Below are positions 36,400 through 43,613 of a stretch of 64,000 nucleotides of DNA, piece by piece (the first letter of the stretch is position 1; every line of letters begins with the position of its first letter). The stretch spans positions 62,001 through 126,000 of the forward strand of contig JAHJWB010000001.1 in assembly GCA_018828125.1 (NCBI GenBank), given 5' to 3'. The translations under genes were made by a program, and so were the position numbers. This DNA is from Gammaproteobacteria bacterium (GTDB lineage: Bacteria > Pseudomonadota > Gammaproteobacteria > Burkholderiales > Burkholderiaceae_C). Under the pieces are notes generated by a model, which was not told where the DNA came from, made no database searches, and saw nothing but the letters and a program-made list of their open reading frames with translations.

Positions 36400-36798
36400 T
36401 CAGAGTTCGAGTTCGCTGCACACGGTGTTGAACGCGGCCAGCGCCGCGTCGCCGTCCAGCCGCTCCAGGCGGGACAGCGCATCGACGTCTTCCACGGTGC
36501 TGAAGGCCAGGCTGAAATTCTGAAACCGCCGCCCCGCAAGCGGGCCGTGGTGCAGCACCTCGACGTTGATGTGGCGCGGGTCGTTGCGAATGCGCTCTAT
36601 GAGCTTGAGCACAGCCTTCTTCGGTCCTTCCAGCTGCTGGCAAAACCGTTGGCCGTCAAAGATCAGCAGCCCGGTGATGTCGAGTTCCCCGTTCAGCTGG
36701 CGCGCGCGTCCGGCAATTTCGGCCACTACGCTCAGCGGTTGTTCGGGGGCCAGCGTGCTCACATAAAGGACTTCATACAGGGCTGCAACAATTTTCAT
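36400..36798 (-). CDS. Single-domain BLUF photoreceptor
   Basis: The 132-residue protein is a complete BLUF blue-light (FAD) sensor with a short helical tail. The flavin-contacting residues sit at canonical spacing: Tyr12 (LYVST), Asn36 (ARQLNGELD) and Gln54 (RFCQQLEG), 24 and 18 residues apart as in AppA. At the usual Trp/Met switch strand this protein has Phe95 and Leu97. No effector domain is attached, so a partner protein must transmit the signal. It is divergent from a Crp/Fnr regulator. Confidence 0.93.
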   Translation of the reverse strand: MKIVAALYEVLYVSTLAPEQPLSVVAEIAGRARQLNGELDITGLLIFDGQRFCQQLEGPKKAVLKLIERIRNDPRHINVEVLHHGPLAGRRFQNFSLAFSTVEDVDALSRLERLDGDAALAAFNTVCSELEL

Positions 36799-36934
36799 AG
36801 ATGGCCTGCAATGTAGGGCGCCCGCGCCTTTGCTGCAATGTCAAAAGACATATGCGCAGCCCCCGTGTGGGTTCGCAAAAATGCTGGTGGCCGGGGCATC
36901 AAACTGCGTGGCGGCTCCCTAGAATTGCGCCACC

Positions 36935-37699
36935 ATGAATGACTTGTCCCCGCAGTTCCCGCTTCAAGCGTGCCCGCCTTCCTGCCACAACTGCCGGCTG
37001 CGAAAGTCAGGGGCCTTTACGCCGGTGAAACCAGAGGTGCTGGACTTTATTGAAGGGTTTCGTGTCAGCACGATGGGAGTCGAGGCCGGTGGCGCCCTGG
37101 TCCGCGAGAACCAGACCAACGCCCAACTCTTCACGCTGTATTCCGGCTGGGCGTTTCGATACAAATCGCTGAGCGACGGACGTCGCCAGATACTGAACTT
37201 TCTGCTACCCGGCGACCTGGTGGGCCTGCAGCAGGAGTTCGGCGAGGTGTCCACCCACGGCATCGAGGCGCTGACCGATTGCATGCTGTGCGTGTTTCAG
37301 AACGACAGCCTGTGGGATGTTTTTCGCGAGCACCCGCGCTTGGGCTACGACATCACCTGGCTGTCAGCCCACGAAGAAAGCCATGTCGACGACAACCTGC
37401 TGACCACGGGCCGCCGCAACGCCACCGAGCGGGTGGCCATGCTGCTGATGCACCTGTACCAGCGGCTCGAACGCATCGGGCTGGTGGAGGACGGCACGGT
37501 GGCGTTCCCGCTCAACCAGCAGCACATCGCCGACGCGCTGGGGTTGTCGCTGGTGCACACCAACAAGACGCTGCGACGCCTGTCACTGCTGGGCCTGCAC
37601 GAGCTGAAAAACGGGCGGCTGCGCTTGCTGAACACCCGGGCGCTGGCGCGCATCGCCGAGTATTACGACACGCCTCCGCGGTTGATGCCGCTGCTGTAA
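36935..37699 (+). CDS. Crp/Fnr family regulator with N-terminal cysteine cluster
   Basis: The 254-residue regulator has a cNMP-like sensor domain (RRQILNFLLPGDLVGLQQ near 83-100) and a C-terminal Crp-type helix-turn-helix (QQHIADALGLSLVHTNKTLR near 195-214). The N-terminus carries CPPSCHNCRLRKS (Cys13, 17 and 20), with further Cys116 and Cys119. This is reminiscent of the four ligands of oxygen-sensing FNR, but the spacing is CX3CX2C instead of CX2CX5C. It may sense oxygen or redox state through an Fe-S cluster; this is inference. Confidence 0.88.
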   Translation: MNDLSPQFPLQACPPSCHNCRLRKSGAFTPVKPEVLDFIEGFRVSTMGVEAGGALVRENQTNAQLFTLYSGWAFRYKSLSDGRRQILNFLLPGDLVGLQQEFGEVSTHGIEALTDCMLCVFQNDSLWDVFREHPRLGYDITWLSAHEESHVDDNLLTTGRRNATERVAMLLMHLYQRLERIGLVEDGTVAFPLNQQHIADALGLSLVHTNKTLRRLSLLGLHELKNGRLRLLNTRALARIAEYYDTPPRLMPLL

Positions 37700-37732
37700 G
37701 CGCGGCCTGTGATAATTAAAAATATGGTCAAA

Positions 37733-37786
37733 ATGGCCTCTGGAGCTTATTGGATAAGCGCTAGCAGCTATTGTTTGAATAGCGTT
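37733..37786. repeat. Comamonadaceae-type palindromic repeat, copy 8
   Basis: GGCCTCTGGAGCTTATTGGA is followed by TAAGCGCTAGCAGCTATTGT and TTGAATAGCG. It sits between the Crp/Fnr gene and glmU, both on the plus strand. Confidence 0.8.
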
Positions 37787-37867
37787 CTGTGCCGAATGGG
37801 CTGCAGCCGATAATTCAGCCCATGCCCGCGCGCCGGGCTTTAGCTGCGCACCCCAACCCTCATTTTC

Positions 37868-39298
37868 ATGACCTCACTCGACATCCTCATCATGGCGGCC
37901 GGCAAGGGCACGCGCATGAAAAGCCGCATCCCCAAAGTGCTGCAGCGCCTGGCCGGGCGCCCGCTCCTGCACCATGTGCTGGACCAGGCCGTGCACCTGC
38001 AGGCGCGCAGCGCCATCGTCATCACCGGCCATGGTGCTACAGAAGTAGAAGCGGCTACCGAAGGTGCAGCAAGCGCTAGCGGCTCTTTTGACTTGAAGTT
38101 TGTGCGCCAGCAGCCCCAGTTGGGCACCGGACATGCGGTGCAGCAGGCCGTGCCACATTTGCGCGACGACGGCACGGCCGTGGTGCTGTCGGGCGATGTG
38201 CCGCTGACCCACGCCGACACGCTGCGCGCACTGGTGGCCGCCAGCGAAGGCGGCAAGCTGGCGCTGCTGACGGTCACGCTGCCCGACCCCACGGGCTACG
38301 GCCGCATCGTGCGCAACGCCGACGGCGCGGTGCAAGGCATCGTCGAACACAAGGACGCCACCGACGCCCAGCGCGTTATCACCGAGGTCTACAGCGGCAT
38401 CATGGCCGTGCCCGCGCGCCTGCTGCGCGGCTGGCTGGCCCGGCTGACCAATGACAACGCCCAGGGCGAGTACTACCTCACCGACATCGTCGCCATGGCC
38501 GTGGCCGACGGCGTGCCCGTGGCGGCCCACCGCATCACCGATGCGCTGCAGGTCGCCGGCGTGAACAGCCCCCTTCAATTGGCCGAGCTGGAGCGCGCCC
38601 ACCAGGTGCGTCAGGCCCGCGCCCTGATGGAGCAGGGCGTGCGCCTGGCCGACCCGGCACGCTTCGACCTGCGGGGCGATGCGCGCACCGGGGTTCGCGG
38701 CGAGCTGGTCTGCGGGCAGGACGTGGAGATCGACGTGAACTGCGTCTTCACCGGCCGCGTGGAGCTGGGCGAGGGCGTGAGCATTGGCGCGAACTGCTGC
38801 ATCGCCAACGCGCGCATTGCCGCGGGCGCGGTGATCCACCCCTACACCCACATCGACGGCGAAAAGGCCGGTGCCACCGTGGGCGAGGGCGCCTTGATTG
38901 GCCCGTTTGCCCGCCTGCGCCCCGGCGCGCAGCTGGGCCGTGAGGTGCACATCGGCAACTTTGTGGAAGTGAAGAACTCCACGCTGGCCGACGGCGCCAA
39001 GGCCAACCACCTTGCCTACCTGGGCGATGCCACGGTGGGCGAGCGCGTGAACTACGGCGCGGGCAGCATCACCGCCAACTACGACGGCGCCAACAAGCAC
39101 CGCACGGTGATCGAGGCCGATGTGCATGTGGGCAGCAACTGCGTGCTGGTCGCGCCCGTGACGATTGGCGCGGGTGGCACGGTGGGTGGTGGCAGCACCA
39201 TCACCAAAAGCACCGCGCCTGGTGCGTTGAGCGTGGCGCGCGGCAAGCAGGTCAGCATCGCCAACTGGGCGAGACCCGCCAAACAACCCAATCCATGA
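37868..39298 (+). CDS. glmU: Bifunctional UDP-GlcNAc pyrophosphorylase / GlcN-1-P acetyltransferase
   Basis: The 476-residue enzyme makes UDP-GlcNAc. The N-terminal uridyltransferase domain has LIMAAGKGTRMKS (8-20), QQPQLGTGHAVQQ and GDVPLTH. The C-terminal left-handed beta-helix acetyltransferase (from about 260) has EVKNSTLADGAKANHLAYLG and NYGAGSITANYDG. Residues about 57-75 (between GHGATEVEAA and FVRQQ) are longer than in E. coli GlmU and are encoded by a decayed copy of the local repeat. Its stop overlaps the start of a histidine kinase gene by 4 bases; glmS lies about 4 kb downstream. Confidence 0.97.
   Translation: MTSLDILIMAAGKGTRMKSRIPKVLQRLAGRPLLHHVLDQAVHLQARSAIVITGHGATEVEAATEGAASASGSFDLKFVRQQPQLGTGHAVQQAVPHLRDDGTAVVLSGDVPLTHADTLRALVAASEGGKLALLTVTLPDPTGYGRIVRNADGAVQGIVEHKDATDAQRVITEVYSGIMAVPARLLRGWLARLTNDNAQGEYYLTDIVAMAVADGVPVAAHRITDALQVAGVNSPLQLAELERAHQVRQARALMEQGVRLADPARFDLRGDARTGVRGELVCGQDVEIDVNCVFTGRVELGEGVSIGANCCIANARIAAGAVIHPYTHIDGEKAGATVGEGALIGPFARLRPGAQLGREVHIGNFVEVKNSTLADGAKANHLAYLGDATVGERVNYGAGSITANYDGANKHRTVIEADVHVGSNCVLVAPVTIGAGGTVGGGSTITKSTAPGALSVARGKQVSIANWARPAKQPNP
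38036..38096. repeat. Palindromic repeat, copy 9, inside glmU
   Basis: GCTACAGAAGTAGAAGCGGC is followed after 14 bases by GCAAGCGCTAGCGGCTCTTT and TGACTTGAA. The second half matches the family word AAGCGCTAGCGGC plus its T-rich tail. The first half has drifted. It lies entirely in the coding frame. Confidence 0.65.
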
Positions 39299-40122
39299 CA
39301 CCCTCTGGCGACACCGCCCCGCAAGAACTGCAGCAACTGCGCGCCGAGTTGGCCCGCAGCCAGCAGCAGGTGGCCGACATGGCCGCCGCGCAGGAGGAGT
39401 TCTTGCGCGCCGTGTCGCACGACCTGCGCGCGCCCCTGCGGCATGTGACGTCGTACGGCACGCTGGTGCGCGAAGTGCTGGGTGACCTGCCGCCCGAGGT
39501 GCTGCAAGGCGCGGAAGTGCAGGAGGCGCTGGGTTTCCTCGCCACCATGGACAAGTCCGCGCGGCGCATGGGGCTGATGATCGACGGCTTGCAAGCCCTG
39601 GTGCGCGCCAGCCGAGCGCCGCTGCGACTACAGGCCGTGCCGCTGGCCGATGCGATGGCCCAGGCGCGTGCCACCCTGGCGGCTGCCGAGGCGGGGCGCA
39701 ACGTGGCATGGCGCATTGCGCCCGACCTGCCTGCGCTGCAGGCCGATCCGACACTGCTGCAGGAGCTGCTGGTGCAGCTGCTGGCCAACGCCCTCAAGTT
39801 CACACGCCCCGTGGCGCAGCCCTGCATTACCGTATGGGTCGATGCGGCGCCTGCGGGTTGCGTGGCCTTCACGGTGCAAGACAACGGCGTGGGATTTGAC
39901 CCGGCGCGCGCGGGCACCTTGTTCGGCGTGTTCCAGCGCCTGCACCGTGAGACCGAGTTTGAAGGTGTAGGCACCGGCCTGGCGCTGTGCCGTGCGATCA
40001 CGCGGCGGCATGGTGCAGAACTCACGGCCACAGCGGTGCTGGGCGGCGGTTGCACGGTGCGGGTGCGATGGCCGGTGGAGGGCACTGCGGCCACTGCTGG
40101 CGCCATGTCACGCCATCCGTGA
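39295..40122 (+). CDS. Orphan soluble sensor histidine kinase
   Basis: The 275-residue kinase has a short N-terminal coiled coil (QELQQLRAELARSQQQ), then HisKA with SHDLRAPLRH (phosphorylated His42). The HATPase domain has an N box LLANALKFT (about 160), G1 DNGVGFD and G2 GVGTGLAL. No transmembrane segment and no sensor domain are present. It resembles the kinase module of phytochrome-type kinases. Its ATG overlaps the glmU stop (ATGA), so it is co-translated with UDP-GlcNAc synthesis. No response regulator lies nearby. Confidence 0.9.
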   Translation: MTPSGDTAPQELQQLRAELARSQQQVADMAAAQEEFLRAVSHDLRAPLRHVTSYGTLVREVLGDLPPEVLQGAEVQEALGFLATMDKSARRMGLMIDGLQALVRASRAPLRLQAVPLADAMAQARATLAAAEAGRNVAWRIAPDLPALQADPTLLQELLVQLLANALKFTRPVAQPCITVWVDAAPAGCVAFTVQDNGVGFDPARAGTLFGVFQRLHRETEFEGVGTGLALCRAITRRHGAELTATAVLGGGCTVRVRWPVEGTAATAGAMSRHP

Positions 40123-40278
40123 TGGCGCACGGTTGAATCTCAAGCCGTTTATGCGTTCAAGCCGAGCGGGTCAAAGCGCTCTGCACGGCTCTCTTGCCGG
40201 TTCCGCCCGAATGGTGTCGGTGGGGTGGTGGCATTAACCCGCAGACAGCGAACTGGTAGCGGGCTTCGGAACGAGATG

Positions 40279-41331
40279 TCAGACCGCCGGCACCAGTTGC
40301 GGCTCGATGCTGCCCGCCACGCGGTTGCGTCCACCATGTTTGGCGGCATACAACGCCGCGTCGGCTGCATCGATCCAGGCGCGCAGGTTGTGGTGGCGGT
40401 GGTCGGCAGGCGCCACGCCGATGCTGCTGGTGATGCGTACACCGGGCAGGCTGCGCAGGCGCACGCCCTCGGTTTGCTCGCGGATGCGATGGGCAATGGC
40501 CAGTGCGTCCTTGGCCTGCATGCCCGGCAGGATGATCGCGAATTCGTCGCCGCCGTAGCGCCCCGCGCAGTCGCCCGCACGCACGTTGCCGCGCACCACA
40601 TGGGCCAACGCGCGGATCACTTCGTCGCCCACGGTGTGGCCGTAGGTGTCGTTGATTTCCTTGAAATGGTCGATGTCCAGCATGAGCATGCATGCGGGCT
40701 CGTCACTGGTGTGGTGGCGTCGCAGCGCGGCCTCGGCCTGCTCTTGCCAGTGGCCGCGGCCGAACAGGCCGGTCAGTGCATCCACACGCCGCAGTTCGTC
40801 CAGCATCTGGTTCTGGTGGGCGGTTTTGCGGATCAGCTGGTAGCTGACGACGCTGACCGAAATGGTGTGCAGCGCCATCACCGGCAGGCAGGCCATGATG
40901 ACGCGCATGGATGTATCGGGCGCCCAGTGCAGGCCCGCCAGCGCCACGCCAGCCAGGGCCCCACCCAACATGGCGGGAATGGAGCGCGCCCACAGCCCGC
41001 GGATGCCGGTGCTGATCTTGTCCACCAGGGTCAGCGTGACCAGCAGCACGCTGGGCAGCAAGTTGAAGTGCATCAGCGGCACAAAACTGGCGGCCATGGC
41101 GGAGTCGATGAGCAAATTGCGGGTTTCAGCGCGGTACGGGTCAGCGCTGCGTCGGGTGATCAGGTAGGCCACATGGGGCCACACGAAGGAGGGAAGCACC
41201 ATGGCCAGCCACGCGGCCATGCTGGCCTGCCGCTCCCACAACACCACGCCTACCACCATTCCCCCTAGTCCCATGCCCAGAATGCGCAAGGGGTAGATAC
41301 GGAGGGGCATCTGACGGCGAGGTGTCGGCAT
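40279..41331 (-). CDS. MASE2-GGDEF diguanylate cyclase
   Basis: The 350-residue membrane protein has a MASE2 sensor (about 1-170, several hydrophobic helices; WPHVAYLITRRSADPYRAE is the family signature). A GGDEF domain follows, with RYGGDEFAIILPG near 262 and an intact RxxD inhibitory site (RAGD) five residues before GGDEF. It should make c-di-GMP and be product-inhibited, like DgcC/AdrA of enterobacteria, which controls cellulose. The gene converges with the histidine kinase gene, leaving 156 bases with no further feature. Confidence 0.93.
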   Translation of the reverse strand: MPTPRRQMPLRIYPLRILGMGLGGMVVGVVLWERQASMAAWLAMVLPSFVWPHVAYLITRRSADPYRAETRNLLIDSAMAASFVPLMHFNLLPSVLLVTLTLVDKISTGIRGLWARSIPAMLGGALAGVALAGLHWAPDTSMRVIMACLPVMALHTISVSVVSYQLIRKTAHQNQMLDELRRVDALTGLFGRGHWQEQAEAALRRHHTSDEPACMLMLDIDHFKEINDTYGHTVGDEVIRALAHVVRGNVRAGDCAGRYGGDEFAIILPGMQAKDALAIAHRIREQTEGVRLRSLPGVRITSSIGVAPADHRHHNLRAWIDAADAALYAAKHGGRNRVAGSIEPQLVPAV

Positions 41332-41546
41332 GAGCGAGGAATGGGCTTGTGTGCGGCGAGGCGCCTTTGGTGCGCGCTAAGGGGCTAGGAAAACGAGAGT
41401 ACCGATTGGTTCGCCTGGAAGCTTACCTGCCCACGACGGACGAAGCCAGCGTGAAATGACCACTTGCCGCACAGCGTAACGCCACGGCGCGGGGCGGCGT
41501 TCGTCGGTAGCTGCAATGGCGACTGCCGCTTGGGTTTCCCGTGTGC

Positions 41547-41870
41547 TCAATTGCCCTTCAGGTGCAGTACCTGTCGGCGTAAGGCGGTGACCTCTTCAAT
41601 CAGGTCCGCCGTGAGCGCTGCGAGGTGTGGGTCGGCATCAAACGTGACTTCCAGGTGGGCGATTCGGCGGGCACGCACCACGGTAGCACTGCTGAAGCGC
41701 CATGCGGTGGTAGTGGTGTCATCATCGCCTGTCTGCAGCAAGCCTTCGTTCAGTCGCGCGGTCACCCAATGGACATCCATGCAACAGGCGCTGGCCAGGG
41801 CCTCCAGCGTGAGGGCAGTGCTGTCGTCGTCCAGCGCATCTGCGGCAGGGCTGGGAGTTTGGGCGCTCAT
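41547..41870 (-). CDS. cbpM: Chaperone modulator CbpM
   Basis: The 107-residue MerR-like protein (LTLEALASACCMDVHWVTARL, then WRFSSATVVRARRIAHLEV) corresponds to CbpM, which binds the J domain of CbpA and inhibits it. Its ATG overlaps the cbpA stop by 4 bases, the standard arrangement. The last residues (ALRRQVLHLKG) form the usual C-terminal helix. Confidence 0.87.
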   Translation of the reverse strand: MSAQTPSPAADALDDDSTALTLEALASACCMDVHWVTARLNEGLLQTGDDDTTTTAWRFSSATVVRARRIAHLEVTFDADPHLAALTADLIEEVTALRRQVLHLKGN

Positions 41871-42865
41871 GGTTGGACTCCTTGTGCGGTGCGCGCGTTG
41901 AAATGGGGGAAAGCCTTTGCCAGCGTTGTATATGCGGCGCGTTCGGCATCCGTGGAGGCGGTTGGCAGGGCCATGTGCAGTTCCAGGTACAGATCGCCCG
42001 GCTGCTTGCCGGGGATGCCTCGGCCCTTGACTCGCAGTTTGCGCCCCGCCTTCCAGCCGGCAGGGACAGTGACTTCGATGACCGAACCGCCTGGCGTACC
42101 CACTTCAACCAGTGCGCCCAATGCCGCTTCCCAGGGCGCTACGATTAGCGGCTGGTACACATCGCGCCCCTCGGCGCGCCAGAGGGGGTTGGGCTTGAAC
42201 AGCACCTCCAGAAACAGATCGCCCGCTGGTGCGCCGCCCCGGCCCGGGCTCCCCTGTCCCGCAAGGCGTATGAGCTGGCCCTCGCGCACACCCTGAGGGA
42301 TTTTGACTTGCAGGTTGCGCTCGCCCCGCGCTAAAGATCCGTCGTCAGCCTGGTGCGCGCTTTCAAGCGTTAGGGTGCGTTCGGCGCCCAGGTAAGCGTC
42401 GGCCAGATCCAACTCAATGCGGGCATGGTGGTCGGTGCCGCGCTGTGCGCGCACTTGTTGACGTTGAGATCCTTCGCCCTGCGTGGCGCGGCCAGGGCCT
42501 CCACGCGAGTGGGCAGCCCGGCCAAACAATTGCTCAAAAAAATCGCTGTAGTCGCCAGGCGTACCGGCTGGCCCACCCGCGCCGTCTGCAAACTCGAACC
42601 CCGCGTCCCAGTGCGGCGGCGGGCGGAAGTCCTGCTCAGTCTGTGCACGGGGCTCTTGCGCCAGACGATCGTAGGCGCCCCGTTTTTCGGGATCTGACAA
42701 CACCGCATTGGCCTCGTTCAGTGCCGTCATGCGCGCCACGGCATCGGGCTCTTTGCTTACGTCGGGGTGGTACTTGCGTGCCAGCTTTCGATAAGCTTTC
42801 TTGATCTCGTCGGCAGTTGCGCCGGGGCTGACGCCCAGCGTTTCGTAGTAGTCCTTGAACTCCAT
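41867..42865 (-). CDS. cbpA: CbpA-like J-domain co-chaperone
   Basis: The 332-residue class II DnaJ homologue has a J domain with HPD at 33-35 (YRKLARKYHPDVSKE) and a Gly/Phe-containing linker (about 75-130). The two beta-sandwich C-terminal domains contain IPQGVREGQLIRLAGQG and VPAGWKAGRKLRVKGRG. There is no zinc-finger region, as expected for CbpA. It acts with DnaK and is controlled by CbpM from the next gene. Confidence 0.93.
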   Translation of the reverse strand: MEFKDYYETLGVSPGATADEIKKAYRKLARKYHPDVSKEPDAVARMTALNEANAVLSDPEKRGAYDRLAQEPRAQTEQDFRPPPHWDAGFEFADGAGGPAGTPGDYSDFFEQLFGRAAHSRGGPGRATQGEGSQRQQVRAQRGTDHHARIELDLADAYLGAERTLTLESAHQADDGSLARGERNLQVKIPQGVREGQLIRLAGQGSPGRGGAPAGDLFLEVLFKPNPLWRAEGRDVYQPLIVAPWEAALGALVEVGTPGGSVIEVTVPAGWKAGRKLRVKGRGIPGKQPGDLYLELHMALPTASTDAERAAYTTLAKAFPHFNARTAQGVQP

Positions 42866-42960
42866 GCAGCAGGCTCCTGTGGTCGGACCACTCTATGCCG
42901 ATGCAGGCCAATGGCAATAGGACAACAGCTCGCAAACCGCAATGTCTTGTGCGGCGCTTC

Positions 42961-43020
42961 AAAAATAATAGCTGTCAGCGCTTATCCATCAAGCGCTAGA
43001 GGCACTTTTGTATCAAATTT
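42961..43020. repeat. Palindromic repeat, copy 10, overlapping an Lrp gene
   Basis: AAAAATAATAGCTGTCAGCG is followed by CTTATCCATCAAGCGCTAGA and GGCACTTTTG. The TAA stop (42982-42984) and the last eight or so codons of the Lrp gene come from this repeat. Confidence 0.85.
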
Positions 43021-43473
43021 TGCCCGCCGGGTCGCAAAAAACGCCTTCACGTTGCGCACGTTGGCGTCGCCCGTGAACAGACGCTGCGACAGCGCCAGGT
43101 AGCCGGGCATGTCGCGGGTGTGCACCACCAGCACAAAGTCGGGCCCGGGCGATACGCGCCAGCATTGCTGAACGGCGGCGTCTGCCACGGCGCGGACTTC
43201 AAACGCGTCCAGCTGCTCGGCGCCCTGGCGGTCCAGCGACACCTCCACGATGCACGCCAGCCCATGGCCCTGGAGGGCGGCCAGCCGGTCGGGCTGCAGG
43301 ATGGCCACCTGGCGCTCGATCAGCCCGGCGTCTTGCAGGCGCTTGACACGCCGCAGGCAGGTAGGCGGCGAGACATGCACCTGCTCGGCCAGAGACTGAT
43401 TGCTCTGCGCGGCATCGGTTTGCAAGAGGTTGAGCAGTTGTAGGTCGGTGTTGTCGAGGGTGATGTATTCCAT
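42982..43473 (-). CDS. Lrp/AsnC family regulator
   Basis: The 163-residue regulator has an N-terminal helix-turn-helix (LAEQVHVSPPTCLRRVKRLQ, about 28-47) and a RAM domain (ACIVEVSLDRQG onward). The C-terminal residues KVPLALDG are encoded by a repeat element, so the original C-terminus was probably different. It is divergent from glmS, with an AT-rich region carrying repeated TTGAT words that is probably its operator. Confidence 0.9.
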   Translation of the reverse strand: MEYITLDNTDLQLLNLLQTDAAQSNQSLAEQVHVSPPTCLRRVKRLQDAGLIERQVAILQPDRLAALQGHGLACIVEVSLDRQGAEQLDAFEVRAVADAAVQQCWRVSPGPDFVLVVHTRDMPGYLALSQRLFTGDANVRNVKAFFATRRAKFDTKVPLALDG

Positions 43474-43477
43474 TTTT

Positions 43478-43563
43478 TTATTGATTTTTTGATTGATTAT
43501 TTCACGGTCTGATGGTGGCGAAATTTAAATTCAAAAATCAATAAATATCAATCAATAATTTTT
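43478..43563. promoter_or_regulatory. AT-rich divergent operator between Lrp gene and glmS
   Basis: The segment is strikingly AT-rich for this genome. The left arm (43478-43502) holds TTATTGATTTTTTGATTGAT. The right arm (43535-43560) holds AAATCAATAAATATCAATCA, which is largely its reverse complement. This matches the clustered AT-rich half-sites bound by Lrp proteins. It probably serves autoregulation and perhaps glmS control. Confidence 0.6.
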
Positions 43564-43613
43564 CTCGCGTCTGCCTACCATCGCGCCATCGCTTCCAACC
43601 CAAGGCAACCACC

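Noticed and set aside
37874-39754. A 626-residue minus-strand open frame across glmU and the kinase gene
   Set aside because: It is a composition shadow of glmU and the histidine kinase, with repetitive Ala/Gly/His content and no domain.
43474-43613. glmS ribozyme before glmS
   Set aside because: The leader is only 140 bases and AT-rich, with no ribozyme core; that element is found mainly in Firmicutes.
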